From the NCBI GenBank assembly GCA_003952965.2, contig CM025849.1, forward strand, positions 30,377,724 to 30,441,723: DNA of 64,000 nt, given 5' to 3'. Both the position numbers and the translations under genes were made by a program. Shown in pieces: positions 34,200-45,663 of the stretch. The first letter of the stretch is position 1, and each line of letters starts with the position of its first letter. The notes under the pieces were generated by a model, which saw only the letters and a list, made by a program, of their open reading frames with translations, was not told the origin of the DNA and ran no database searches. Source of the DNA: Morella rubra (Eukaryota; Streptophyta; Magnoliopsida; Fagales; Myricaceae).

Positions 34200-35722
34200 A
34201 TTGAACCCAAGAAAGTAGAGATGCTTTGAATGATGATTTTTGGATTAATGCAATGCATGATGAGCTTAATCAATTCAAAAGAAATGATGTTTGGACTTTG
34301 GTTCCAAGACCTACTAATGTTAATGTGATTGGTACAAAGTGGATTTTTAAGAATAAATCAAATGAGGATGGAGTTGTTATACAATAAAGCTAGATTGGTA
34401 GCTCAAGGCTACACACAAGTAGAAGGAGTAGATTTTGACGAGACATTTGCTCCGGTTGCAAGGTTAGAATCTATCCGAATTTTACTAGCTTTTTCTTGTT
34501 ATATGGGATTCAAATTATATCAAATGGATGTTAAAAGTGCATTTTTGAATGGTATATTGAATGAAGAAGCATTTGTAGAACACCCAAAGGGTTTATTGAT
34601 CCTAAATTCCTAATCATGTTTTTAAATTGAAAAAGGCTCTCTATGGATTAAAACAAGCTCCACGAGCTTGGTATGAGAGATTATCTACATATTTACTAGA
34701 GAATGGTTTCTCTAGAGGAGGTGCTGATCGCACACTCTTTATTAAGAAAATAAATGATAGCATTGTAATAGCTCAAATATATGTGGATGACATTGTTTTT
34801 GGTTCACCTACTGATGAGTTTGCTTTGAATTTGCAGATGCTATGCAAAAAGAATTTGAAATGAGCATGGTTGGTGAGCTGAATTATTTTCTTGGATTACA
34901 AATCAAACAATGTGAAAAAGGCTTGTTTATCTCTCAATCCAAATATGCTAAGGACCTTGTTAAAAAGTTTGGTCTTGAAAATTCTAAATTTACTAGAACT
35001 CCTATGAGTACTAGTTTAAAATTAGATATTGATATTTCTGGAAAATCTGTTGATCAAACTATGTATAGAAGCATGATAGGTAGCTTGTTATATCTTACGG
35101 CCAGCCGACCTGATTTATCATTTAGTGTTGGTGTGTGTGCTAGATATCAAGCTAATCCAAGGAATCTCATTTAAATGCTGTAAAAAGAATTATTAGATAT
35201 GTAAATGGGACTATTCCTTATGGTATCTGGTATTCAAAAGACTCAAATGTGAGTCTAGTTGGATATACGGATGCTGATTGGGCTGGAGATTCAAATGATA
35301 GGAAGAGCACATCTGGTGGCTGCTTCTACATGGGAATGAATCTTGTAGCTTGGTTGAGTAAAAAACAAAATTCCATTTCTTTGTCTACAGCAGAGGCTGA
35401 ATATATTGCAATGGGTAGTTGTTGTACTCAATTACTTTGGATGAAACAAATGCTTACTGATTATAGTGTTATTCAAGATTCCATGACTATTTTTTGTGAT
35501 AACACTAGTGCCATTAATATATCCAAAAATCCCGTTCAACATTCTAGAACTAAACACATAGACATACGTCATCATTATATTAGAGATCTTGTAGAAAACA
35601 AAATTGTAACAATTGAACATGTTCCTACTGAAAACCAATTAGCAGATTTATTTACCAAACCTTTAGATGGAGTAAGGTTTGAATTCTTAAGAAAATCTAT
35701 TGGAATTTGTTCTATATTGTAA
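34200..35722 (+). pseudogene. Sirevirus reverse transcriptase and RNase H (broken)
   Basis: The pieces lie in several frames. [20 protein letters not shown] (34390-34450), [32 protein letters not shown] (34627), and the catalytic YVDDIVFG near 34780 are RT. RNase H follows with YTDADWAGDSNDRKSTSGG (35264), STAEAEYIA and FCDNTSAI, ending at 35722. Frameshifts lie near 34370, 34610, 34850 and 35170. The catalytic residues seen are intact; the reading frame is not. Confidence 0.88.
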
Positions 35723-36631
35723 CTGTTCCTAATTTTTCTCTCTTAGTATTCAGTTTTTTTTAATGTTCTAGTAATATTTTCATTGTTTAAGCTCTGTTTT
35801 AAACTTTCGGTATGCATTTTTTAAAAAAACCAGTTATATGACATATACATGCTTTTATCCAATGGTCGGTTGTACATATTGGGTAAGGGACATGGTTCCT
35901 TTTAGATAAATGCTTGTAACTTTCGGGTATGCTTTTATTCCTTCCCCTTTAGCTTTTGGTTTTTACGGCAAGTACCCCTCTCTCTCTACACTTCTGCCCG
36001 TGAAACCCATAGCCGAAACTCCTCTTCTCTCAATATTTCGAGCAACTCTTGCTCATCTCAAGAAATTTCTGCTGGGTTTTGGCTCTCAATATTCTCTCTA
36101 CATTCTCGAAGGTATGGATCTAAACCTTTGTGTGATTAATGTTATCTTTTCTTATTATTTTCGAGTTTCCTTTGACACTCTCATGGTTTAGGTGAAAATC
36201 TCTTAGATCTCTCATGATTTCTTGCTTAATCTTCTATAATGTCATATGGGTTTTGGTCCGGATGTTATTTAGTAGAAGATTTCTCTAAGTTCTGTTCAGA
36301 TCTACTTGAGTTCTCTTTGGGTATCCTCGGTGAACATTCCTATTTTCGGGGTTTGCATTTGTTGTTTGGAAAAACTGAAATCTTATTGTGTTTAAATGAA
36401 TGGGTCCTGATTATTTTGTCATTATTTTGGCCGAATATATTGATGTTATGACTCGGCTGCCTTTTGGTTCAAACAACTTGCTGTTCTCGTATTTGTGTTA
36501 CACTCGACCATCTGCCAGTTTTTCACATGGACTATTTGCTCTTTGATGGAATTTAATTTTTTTTAACAGCTTTATATATTTGTTCTTTCCTTATAATTCA
36601 AAGCTTATTTCTATACTTTTATGTGTCACAG
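35723..36631 (+). other. Leader region of the envelope-like ORF with candidate intron
   Basis: The segment has no convincing coding content. A CT-rich stretch (35930-36110) looks like a plant 5' leader. A candidate intron has donor GAAG/GTATGG at 36112 and acceptor TGTCACAG ending at 36631, immediately before the ATG at 36632. It is 520 bp and AT/T-rich. Splicing here is inference. Confidence 0.4.
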
Positions 36632-37801
36632 ATGACATATAAAAGATCGGCTAAGAAAGGGAAACGATCTCGCGAAGTTGACACTAACCGGTTTGTGGAT
36701 GCTGAAGCAGAGGATCTCTATAATGAAAAATTTTCTACCTTGACTCCACTGGTAGAAAGGGAAGTTGCTCTAGAAGAATTTTCTCATACTTTAGTTCCTC
36801 AACTTTTTCTTTCTCGTAAATGGAACTCTCTCCTAGTTAATTTAACTTTACCATCTGCCCAACTAGTGAGAGAATTCTATTCTAATATCCATGATATCAA
36901 TGATTCTCATAGTTTTTCAGTGTTCATTCGCGGTCAATACTTCCATATCACCCCTGATCTTTTGTCTGCTGTGTTGTTGTTTCCTAGGGTAGAACACCCA
37001 TGTTTCCCCTATTCGGCTACAACTTGTCCTTCTTTGGACACAATGACTAGCCTTCTAGCCAAAAGACCTCTCCTTTTTATGGTAAAGGGTTCTCAGCTGT
37101 TGCATTCACAGCTGAAGTCATGTTGGTTAGCAGAATTTTAGGCACTAATATACTTCCTGCTCAAAAGCTTTCTGCTTTATCCCTTGACAGAGCCAAGTTT
37201 CTTTATGCTTTCATGCACAATGACTCTATAGACTTAGGTTCTGTTATGTGTGCTCATATCATCAAATGTTATCATTCTCGCAAGACTGGTCTGTATTTGC
37301 CCTATGCATGTGCTATTCAAAAACTTATCATCACGTTAGAAGTTCCTTATCCTTCTTCTTTTCCTAAAATGGATACTTCTGCAAAGATAGGGCTGAGTAC
37401 TTTGACACAAATCATCTCACACAAGAAGAAAGCTCAATCTGTACTTCAACTGCGTTGAGATGTGACTGAAATTCCTTTTGAAAATGGTACTGGCACAGCA
37501 AGTGCTCAATAAAACTGTCTCTGCTTGAGCGTTGAACTTGCAAGGCTCTCAAGCTAAGCTTCTTCAAGCTATGGATCGGTTGATCCTTGAGAATGATCTC
37601 TTGACTGCATCCAATATTGTTCTTCAAGCTGAGTCTTCTAAGAATAGAGCTGATATCAATGGATTCGTCAGTATCTTGGTCAGGAGGAGGCTGACGATGC
37701 TGCTGCCCCGTCATCTGCTGTTCCTTCCTCGTCACAGCCTCAGCCCTCTGCCACTGAATATTTCTCCTCTGATGAGGACAATCATGAGGGTTTGAGTGAC
37801 T
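36632..37801 (+). pseudogene. Sirevirus envelope-like region (broken)
   Basis: The ATG at 36632 opens a lysine/arginine-rich start (MTYKRSAKKGKRS) and a domain of the 'putative plant transposon protein' type that is common in the extra 3' ORF of Sireviruses. The first frame ends at 37141, the next runs to 37458, and a coiled-coil-like part (LLQAMDRLILENDLL) follows to 37795. Two frameshifts or stops separate them. No membrane segment or proteolytic signal that would prove an envelope role is evident. The function is unknown. Confidence 0.65.
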
Positions 37802-37830
37802 TGGATTGACTCCTTTGTCTATTTCATGAC

Positions 37831-38350
37831 AAAAAGGGGGAGTAGTGGTATTATTGGTATTAGTGTGGATGCTGGTTTGGAGAGCTGCTGTTATGAACTT
37901 GAGGGGGAGTTGACGCTGCTGCTGTTATTTTTTTTAGTTGTGCTTCATGCTATGTTATGTTATATTTTGCTAACTCTGTTATTGATGTTAGGTGCTTTGG
38001 CTTAATGGTGCTGATTAACCTTGCTTAACGTCTGATCTATGTTCTTCATCATTGCCCAATCTCCTGCCCTCTCCTGGGCTGTATATTTATATGATATTGG
38101 CATTTTTCTTGGTCTCTAATGATATCTTGCTGGAGTTTGAGTGTATTGTTTATCTGTTTTCAGATTGGATTGATCTTGAGATGGTTGTTTGATCATTCAC
38201 TGTTATCTCAAAATCATTAATCATGCCTGCTGTCTTTGTTAGGCTTAAGGCTATGCTGCAAAAGCTAAGTTCTGTTTTGGTGATATTAGCAGATCTTGGA
38301 TTAGAGATTAGAGCTTGCTTAAGGTTTTGTCAATTGCCAAAGGGGGAGAT
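37831..38350 (+). other. Three polypurine tracts before the 3' LTR
   Basis: AAAAAGGGGGAG (37831-37842), GAGGGGGAG (37901-37909) and AAAGGGGGAGAT (38339-38350) share a GGGGGAG core. The last abuts the 3' LTR and is the expected plus-strand primer. Repeated tracts are a recognised trait of Sireviruses. Confidence 0.7.
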
Positions 38351-39903
38351 TGAAAGTGCTTGTAAATTTGGCATATTTTCCATAGTCAAAACAATTGTTT
38401 TATAAATGTATTTTCATTATATAGATTGTATATAGTGACTTGATTAATGTTGGAGGAGGTGGAGCTCAGTGGATCTCATTAGAAGCTGCTAGAAGGTTAC
38501 TGAACTCAAGAGAATGGTCTGGGAAGCCGTGCTGAGCTGGTGGGAAGATTGTGAGGTGTTTGGGTTAGCCTAGGGCCTAGCCTGGCGTAACTGATGCAGT
38601 TTAGCGAGAAAACTCTAGAAACTCGCCCAACTAAAAAGCTGACCTGTCTGACCAAAGTACCCTCACTTAAACAGTCTATATGCCTTTCCCAAAAAGAAGA
38701 AAAAAAAAACTTTGGAGATTTACGCAGAAAACAGAACACACTCTAGAATATTCCTCTCTCCAACGAAAAACCCATCTCTCTCTCTGCTGAACCTGATCTG
38801 ATCGCATCTGGTGTGAGAGTTCTTGAACTTCCCTCTGGTGGAAGATTCTGAAGATTCAAGGCTGCTGAACGTTGGGTCTGCTATTCCCATTTCGGTTGGT
38901 GTTGATAGTGAAGTTGAATCTTGAAGAAAGGTGTTCTTGGTGGCTGAGCAGTTTCTGAGAAAAGATTCAGAAGGTCGACGAGTTCGTTGACGTCCATAGT
39001 TGCTGATCGGAGTTGCTGATCGAAGACTCGGGTGCTGGGCACCGTCCTAAGAAAGGAGTTCTTGGGAAACTTTACGGAAAGATTGGGGATCGGGGAAATG
39101 AAAAGGAATTTCATGATTGATCACCATCGTGTAAAGTTGTCAAGCAATTAGTGGACTGATTGGTGTTTAAAACACCCGGAGTGTTTTTGTCACTTGGGGA
39201 AATCCACCTCAAGTGATTTTCACTTCGTTACCAAAAATTTCTGGTGTTGAGTCTATTCTTCTCTATCTTGTTCTTTATGCTACTAACCGTTTTCTTGTTG
39301 AGCATTTGCAGATCTAAAAAGAATTGGTAACGTGAAATTGGCAAGCTTTTGATTGCTGGATTTGTGACCGAATACTTGCTGGTTAACTAGTCTTAGAGTT
39401 GTTGATATTATTGCTGAATAGTTAGTCTTTGTATTGCTGGTTTTTTAGAGTTAATCTTGTCTTGAATAATTGCTGGAAAATCTCTTTACATTGAGTTTGC
39501 CTTGCTGAAATTTGCGTAGGTTATTCTTGTGATAGTCTTATTGAAGGTGCAGATATTAGCTAGCTGAAAAATCATTATTGTGTGGATTATATTCTTGCTG
39601 ACTATATTTCATTGTTGCATCTTGATAGTTGATTGTTAACAAGGTTATCTTGATTTTTCTGTGAAGAGATTGCTGCTGTAATTGTTCTCTATTGGTTTGG
39701 TTATCAAAGCTGTATCAGTCTTAATTTGTTAAGCTTTGGTTGCTGTTAAGTGCTTTATTCATACTGTTAGAATAGGTTTTAATATTGAGATTGTATTGGT
39801 GCTGTTGATATTTTTTCTGTAGTTTCTTAAAAAGGGTGTTATTAGTTTTTAAATACCTATTCACCCCCCTCTGGGTATATTCTCGGGTCTAAACGAAGTT
39901 TCA
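38351..39903 (+). repeat. 3' LTR of the Sirevirus
   Basis: It is 1553 bp, starts TGAAAGTGCTTG and ends CGAAGTTTCA. It carries the segment 38665-38779 that the 5' LTR has lost between CTC and CTCTCT microhomology. Confidence 0.9.
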
Positions 39904-40479
39904 TTATGGTTCCGTTTCCCAATGAAATGAGCATTGATATGAAGGTTAGAGTCAGAAACTATGCAGAAATCTCGCTCTTGTTGGCCATGGAAGTAGAAGA
40001 CGATTCCATCCCGACCGACAAACCGGGGGTCTTGACAAACGGCACCTGGTCGGTTGCAGTCTGCTCAAATTCACATGTAAAGTTAGGGTTAAAGAAATTG
40101 GACCCATTACATTAACACAGCCGTAACAAACAGAGAGTTGGTACACACATTTTCGTGCGCTACCAATTTTTATTGTGAGTGTAGGATAAGTACATTATAC
40201 TTTCCCTAACCAAATTGTACGAGTAGATTGTTTGTCCAATACTCCAAAAAGGCTTTGAGATAAAATTATGTATAGTTACTCTTTTGTATTGTTGAAGAAA
40301 AGAAGTAGAAGTAGAAAGGATAAACTTACTGTAAACAGGACTACAGGTGACGCAATCAACCTGCATTGATCAGGGCAACCGGCAGGACAACTGTGCTCAA
40401 TACCGTAGCAGAACGGATAGTTCTTGAGTGGGCATTTAACTTTCTTTGGTACCGATTCTGATGATGGAGGAGGCGGAGG

Positions 40480-40660
40480 ACTAAACAAAGAAGGGGGAGG
40501 GGGCGCTGTCGATGCAGGTGGAGGTGGGGGAGAAGGAAAAATCTGAGGAGGCGGAGGACTAAACAAAGAAGGGGGAGGGGGCGTTGGCAGGTGGAGGTGG
40601 GGGAGGAAAAATCTGAGGAGGCGGAGGACTAAACAAAGAAGGGGGAGGAGGCGTTGTCGA
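40480..40660 (-). repeat. Triplicated unit in gene C proline-rich exon
   Basis: The plus strand repeats 'ggcggaggactaaacaaaga' followed by 'agggggag' three times, at about 40490, 40559 and 40628, about 70 bp apart with small internal losses. It encodes the SLFSPPPP block and is absent as a repeat from genes A, B and D. Confidence 0.7.
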
Positions 40661-41027
40661 TGCAGGAGGAGGTGAACGCCTACGCGGAGGAGGAGGAGGT
40701 GAACGCTACGTAGAGGAGAGGAGAGGAGGTGAATGCTTGGGTGGAGTGAGGAGGAGGTGAACGTTTTGGTGGCGGTGGAGGTGAACGTTTGTGTGGTGGA
40801 GGAGGTGAACTCTTGGGTGGTGGAGGAGTGGTGAGTAGATCTTCTTGGTTGGCTCCGGACTGGCTCCCTTGGTTACCGCCGTGATGAGGAGTAGCAAACA
40901 CACAGAACTCAAGCCCACTATGGCTTGAGCCGCCATTTGAAGCTGCAAGTCTTAACGCTTGCTAATGCTCAGGGAAATATCTTGATCCGGTTTGCTCTTC
41001 CTATGTTGCAAGCGTAGGCGGCCTCCA

Positions 41028-41033
41028 TTTATA
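41028..41033 (-). promoter_or_regulatory. TATA box of gene C
   Basis: The minus strand reads CTATAAATGGAGGC here, 92 bp upstream of the ATG. Confidence 0.7.
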
Positions 41034-41083
41034 GAGGTTTTGAAGGCGTGTATGTAAGCTGTACTGATCTCAAATTCCGCATG

Positions 41084-41115
41084 GACTTCACTTCTTCTCT
41101 ACGTGCCTTAATCTT
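41084..41115 (-). promoter_or_regulatory. Conserved ACGT-core promoter block, gene C
   Basis: The plus strand reads GGACTTCACTTCTTCTCTAC then GTGCC, with ACGTG at 41101-41105. It is identical to the gene D block and similar to those of A and B. Confidence 0.45.
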
Positions 41116-42384
41116 TACTTAGGCTCTGTTCCTTTGGCCTCCATTTTGGGCTTGCAATCGTGGTCCCACCCTCTCATGCCAACACCAGATCTTTGTATAT
41201 TTGTTGATCAGGTTAACACCTTTGTGATCAGGAAGAGCTCGCCTAGATACAGCCGCGCGCACTCAAAATATCTATATGTATATAGTTTGACACTTCTGAA
41301 AACGTTTTAACTTAAAAGCCCTGCGTTCCGGCACTTAAAAGAACTTTGGACCTTTACAACTGTATTTGTCAACTGTATTTGTATGTAGTCTCTTAACCAA
41401 TCACTAGTAACTCCTTAATTTCTCCATTACAATTTTATTTTCCTAATTGTATGGTACAATTCGGAGAGACATAAATACAACATGTAAGTGCTACCCTATC
41501 TAGTGCTGCCCATGTGAAAACTTTAGACAGTTTAAATCCTTTAATATTGATTATGTCTATCTGTCACCCTGTTGCATAGGATTACTGTAGAGGATCCGCG
41601 TCCAAATTAACTAACCAATTATACTTTTAAATATTGAAGTTGTGGCTGCTAAAATATACTTTAATTACATTTGTGTTTTTGTATCAGTTTCATTTTATTT
41701 ATTCAAACAGACATTAAAAAGCACTACATTTGAATGGTTATGAAAAGAAAAAATTTCCTTGTTTTTTAGCCTAATCTCAAGCAAATTTTGTCAAGAAAAA
41801 AAGGTGGAAAGATCATGACTTTTGCTGGCCTCACTTGGGTAATATCCAGAAAGAAAGAAAAAAATATTCATGCAACTTTAAGTAATTTTCCGAAAATTAA
41901 GGACAGTTTTTATTCCAACTTGGTCTTAAATTATAACACGTACGCCTTTAACCAATCCAATCGTTAATATATATATATACTTCTTGTGATAGGCTCAAAG
42001 TATACCCTAGTGTCTTCAATATTACATAAGGTGTCACTTGGAGAGAGAACGCACATTATTTAAGTAATGAATATATCCTACATTTAACAATTGTCAACTC
42101 AATTCAAAGAATATGGGCAAATTTATTTGGTAATTCTGTAAGTAGAAAATTTATCAAATAGTACTAGCAAGCTCGAGAATAGGAGCTAGCTTTTCAAATT
42201 TATTTGGTTCAGTAACTAGAGAAATTTAAGCAATTTGTGCTTTTGAAAATATTTTTTTGTAATGATTAAGATAATTTAGTTTCTATGACTAAATCATATG
42301 TAGTTGAGGATTAAATATTATGTCATATAGAGACAAGATGTTTATATATAAATCTTGTAAATTTAAACATAAAAATGTAACCCA
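41116..42384. other. Upstream spacer of gene C
   Basis: No gene is seen. It aligns with 54140-55425 upstream of gene D in ordered blocks (for example 'tttggaccttta', 'gtaatatccag', 'accaatccaatcgttaatat'). The homology stops where the Gypsy LTR starts. Confidence 0.7.
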
Positions 42385-42840
42385 ATGTGGGAAAGTCAGG
42401 AATCACACTCTAACTTACACACTAAGATAGAAAAACTCACCACCCAAGTAGAAACACAATAAGATAAAATAATCACAACGCAATGTAATCCAATACAGGA
42501 TACAGAGCAAGAACTCGTCACCTATCGGAATCTACCGAATGATAATAGTTAAACTCGCCACCTATCAGAATCCACTAAAGGATAAGAGTTTGGAGAAGAA
42601 ATCTTCTTCAAAGAAGCCTAAGGCTCAATTTGTATAAACACTCAATCTGTATTTTTCCATTGCTAGACTAGAGTATAAATAGTGTAGCTTGGAACAACCC
42701 CGAAGCATGAGTAAATGAGAATTACAGCTTCAAAAATATCAATTGAGACTTAGGAAATATAAAAGACTGTTAGGGAAATGAAAAGACATTGAAAATCCCT
42801 AAAAATAGAAAATCGTCCAAAATTTGCTAGACCTGTAACT
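42385..42840 (-). repeat. 3' LTR of a Gypsy element (minus)
   Basis: On the plus strand it starts TGTGGGAAAGTCAGG directly after 'gtaacccaa', the point where homology to unit D is lost. A copy in the opposite orientation is at 25050-25473. The right limit near 42840 is approximate. Confidence 0.65.
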
Positions 42841-43009
42841 ACTGCCAGCCTGACCTCCTTGGAGTAATTTTATCATAACATTTTCTAGAGAACTCTGAAT
42901 CATACACGGTTTGGTGCATTGGAAACTTGACTCAAAAAAATTTTCATGAGCAATAAACTGAGAAACACCTCTTTCTTAATCATCCCAGCATTAATTTCAA
43001 TTTCGAGTC

Positions 43010-45663
43010 TCAAAGCTGTCCACGCCTATGTCATGCTCCCTTGGTTGGAAAAGACTCTACCTCGAGGCTTGCTCTTCATCTTCTTCTTCATGATATGGGA
43101 AAGGTCAGAGACATTAAAGGTTGCTGAAACTCCATACTCTCCTGGAAGTTCAATCTTATACGCATTCTCACCAATGTGTGAAGCACCTTGAATGGACCAT
43201 CGGCTCTAAGCTTGAGCTTAGCATGTCATTCTCCCAGGAAATGTTCCTTCCTTATATGAATCCACACCAAATCACCTTCCTCGAAACTCACTTGCTTTTA
43301 GTGTTTGGTTCCTTGCTTCTTGTACTTCTGAGTTTGCTTGAGAATCCAGTCTCGAACTTGTTCATGCAACTTCTTAATGCTCTTCACTCTCTCCTCGGCA
43401 TCACCACTAAAATGATGAGTAGTAGGAAATGGGGCCAAGTCCACAAGACTAATAGGTTTTTAACCATAGACAATTTCAAAATGACCACAACCTGTGGTTT
43501 GACTGGTGGAATAATTATTAGCAAACTTAGGTTGTGCAAGAATTAGATCCCATTGACGAATATTCTTACTGACAAAGCTTCTCAATAAATTTCTCAAACT
43601 TTGATTGACAACTTTCGTTTCTCCATCAATTTGAAGATGACAAGTTGAACTAAATTGCAAACTAGGTCCAAGCTTCCTCCAAAGAGTACGCCAAAAATGA
43701 CTAATGAACTTCGTATCTCAATCCGAAGTAATAGTCTTTGAAATTCGATCAAGCTTAACAATTTCCCAAAAATAAAGATTTGTCACATGAGAAGCATCAA
43801 GAGTCTTGCTACAACGAACAAAATGCGTCATCTTCAAATAGCAATCAACAGCCACTATAACTGAATCTTTATTCCTTTCTGTCTTTGGCAAACCCACAAC
43901 AAAATCTAAACTAACATCTTTCCAAGTTGATTGAGGAATTGAAAATGGAGTGTATAACTAGGTATTTTGAACATGACTCTTTGTAATGTGACAAACTCTA
44001 GAACACTTCACAGTCTCATTACATTTCACTCCATTTTTGGCAAATAAAAATTTTCTTTGATAAGACAAAGAGTCTTATCTCTACCAAAGTGACCAGTATG
44101 CCCACCACCATGAGCTTTAATAATAATGATATTTCTCAAAGAGCATTGTATAATACCCAATTGATTGCCTTTAAAAAGATAACCATCATGTAATAAAAAA
44201 CTCTACAAGACTTCACAGTCTCGTAACATTTCGCTCCATTTTGGGCAAATAAAAATTTTCTTTGATAAGAGAAAGAGTCTTATCTTTACCAAAGTGACCA
44301 GCAGCTCACAACATGAAATTTAGTGATAATGACATTTCATAAAGAGCATTGCATGCGGAATACTCAATTGATTTCCTTTAAAAAGATAACCATCATGTAA
44401 TAAAAAAGAGTGATAAAACTACTTAGAACATTCTTCCCATACCTTGGTAAAATAGGGATCTTCCTTGTAAAACTCTTTCAACACTTCAAAGTCTAAAACA
44501 TTAACTTACATAGTAGAAAGCAAAGAATGTCGATGAATCAAAGCATCAGTCACTTGATTTTAAACACCTATCTTATGCTTGAGAACAAGGAAAAATGATT
44601 GTAAAATCTCACTCCATTTGTCATGTCAAGAATTGAGTTTTTGTTAGCTATTCAAGTACTTTAAGGCTACATGATCTGAGAGGTAAACAAACTCTTTAGG
44701 AAGGAGATAATGACTCCAATGATGCAAGGCCCAAACAATATCATAAAATTCTTTGTCATAAGTTGAGTATTTCTTACGATACTCACTCAACTTTTCACTA
44801 AAGAATGAGATAGACTTTCCTTTTTGGCAAAGTACCGCACTAATGCCAACATTAGAAGTATCACAATCAACTTCAAATAAATGTCAAAATTTGGCAAAGA
44901 AAGGATTGGAGCTTCCATCATCTTTCTCATCATAAACCTCAAAGCCCTTCTCAGCCTCACTGGCCACTTGAAAATACCTCTCTTCAAGCACTCAGTGATG
45001 GGTGCAATGATAGTGATGAACACTTTGATGAATCTTGGATAAAAAGATGCAATACCGTGAAAGCTTTGAATTTCATGAATCGACCTTGGTATAGGCCAAG
45101 TCGTGATTGCTTCAATCTTGCCAGGATCCACCTTTATCCCTTCGCTAGAAACTACATAGCTTAAAAGATAAGGCTCTATGTAAAGAAATGACATTTCTTC
45201 AAATTGAGAAAACTTTTTCTTCTCTATACTTGCATACACTTGTTGAAGATGTTCCAAATGTTGCGGCCTTATACTTACTGTACACCAAAACATCATCAAA
45301 GTAGACAACAATAAAATGTCTAATAAAAAATTTAATACATGATTCATAAAGCGCATAAAGTTGCTAGGAGCATTAGAAAGCCCAGAAGGCATAACCATCC
45401 ACTCATAAAGATCATCTCAAGTTTTGAAAGCAGTCTTCTATTCATCTTCCACACTCCCTCAAATTTGATGTTAACTATTTCAAAGATCTATCTTCAAAAA
45501 GATAGAAGCACCGTGAAATTGGTCAAGAAAATCATCAAGGCGAGGAATAGGAAAGCGGTATTTGATGATAATCTTGTTTACTGCTCTACTATCAACACAC
45601 ATCTACCAAGTTCTATCCTTCTTTGGTACAAGAAGTGCGGGGACAACACAATGACTCATGTAA
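43010..45663 (-). pseudogene. Ty3/Gypsy pol remnant (reverse transcriptase to integrase)
   Basis: On the minus strand the order is RT start (ALLVPKKDRTW and [18 protein letters not shown], about 45640-45490), RT core and connection (45398-44787: GLSNAPSNFMRFMN, YVVSSEGIKVDPGKIEAI, SFHGIASFYPRFIKVF), RNase H traces, then the integrase core (about 43920-43460: DSVIVAVDCYLKMTHFVRC, DASHVTNLYF, FSSTCHLQIDGETKVVNQSL) and a C-terminal part with KKLHEQVRDWILKQ and GDLVWIHIRKEHF. RT before integrase marks it as Gypsy. The core aspartate pair of the RT active site is not intact (FWCTVS). Many stops and frameshifts occur. Short repeats at 44040-44400 show internal duplication of a degraded zinc-binding region. 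Confidence 0.85.
44000..44400. repeat. Direct duplication inside the Gypsy remnant
   Basis: 'cacagtctc(a/g)ta', 'tttggcaaataaaaattttct', 'gataag(a/-)...gagtcttatct' and 'aagataaccatcatgtaat' each occur twice, near 44010-44195 and 44210-44400. One copy derives from a duplication of about 200 bp. Confidence 0.75.

Larger units (their letters stand above)
29325..39903 (+). mobile_element. Ty1/Copia Sirevirus element, complete ends, inside gene C
   Basis: The 10,579-bp element is bounded by TG...CA LTRs and a perfect TTATG target duplication (29320-29324 and 39904-39908). The order is 5' LTR, primer-binding site, gag, protease, integrase, reverse transcriptase, RNase H, an extra envelope-like region, polypurine tract and 3' LTR. 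The large size, integrase-before-RT order, long LTRs and extra 3' region fit the SIRE/Maximus lineage. The coding parts are broken by several frameshifts. It lies opposite to gene C. Confidence 0.92.
28698..40936 (-). pseudogene. Root cap family gene C, broken by a Sirevirus insertion
   Basis: Exon 1 spans 40936 to 40330, the intron 40329 to 40061, and exon 2 40060 to 39904, interrupted by the element at 29325-39903, then 29324 to 28698 (TAA). The signal peptide (MAAQAIVGLSSVCLLLLITA) matches gene D. Further lesions: frameshifts within the proline-rich part (near 40840), loss of one base near 40363 that shifts the cysteine module, TGC to TAC at the last module cysteine next to the splice site, and an in-frame TAA at 29163-29165 where B and D carry GAA. 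The Root_cap region is otherwise well preserved. The gene cannot make a full product. It has one cysteine module, as in D. Confidence 0.88.

Noticed and set aside
43121-43546. 141-codon plus-strand frame
   Set aside because: Antisense of the Gypsy integrase remnant, which has clear family motifs on the minus strand.
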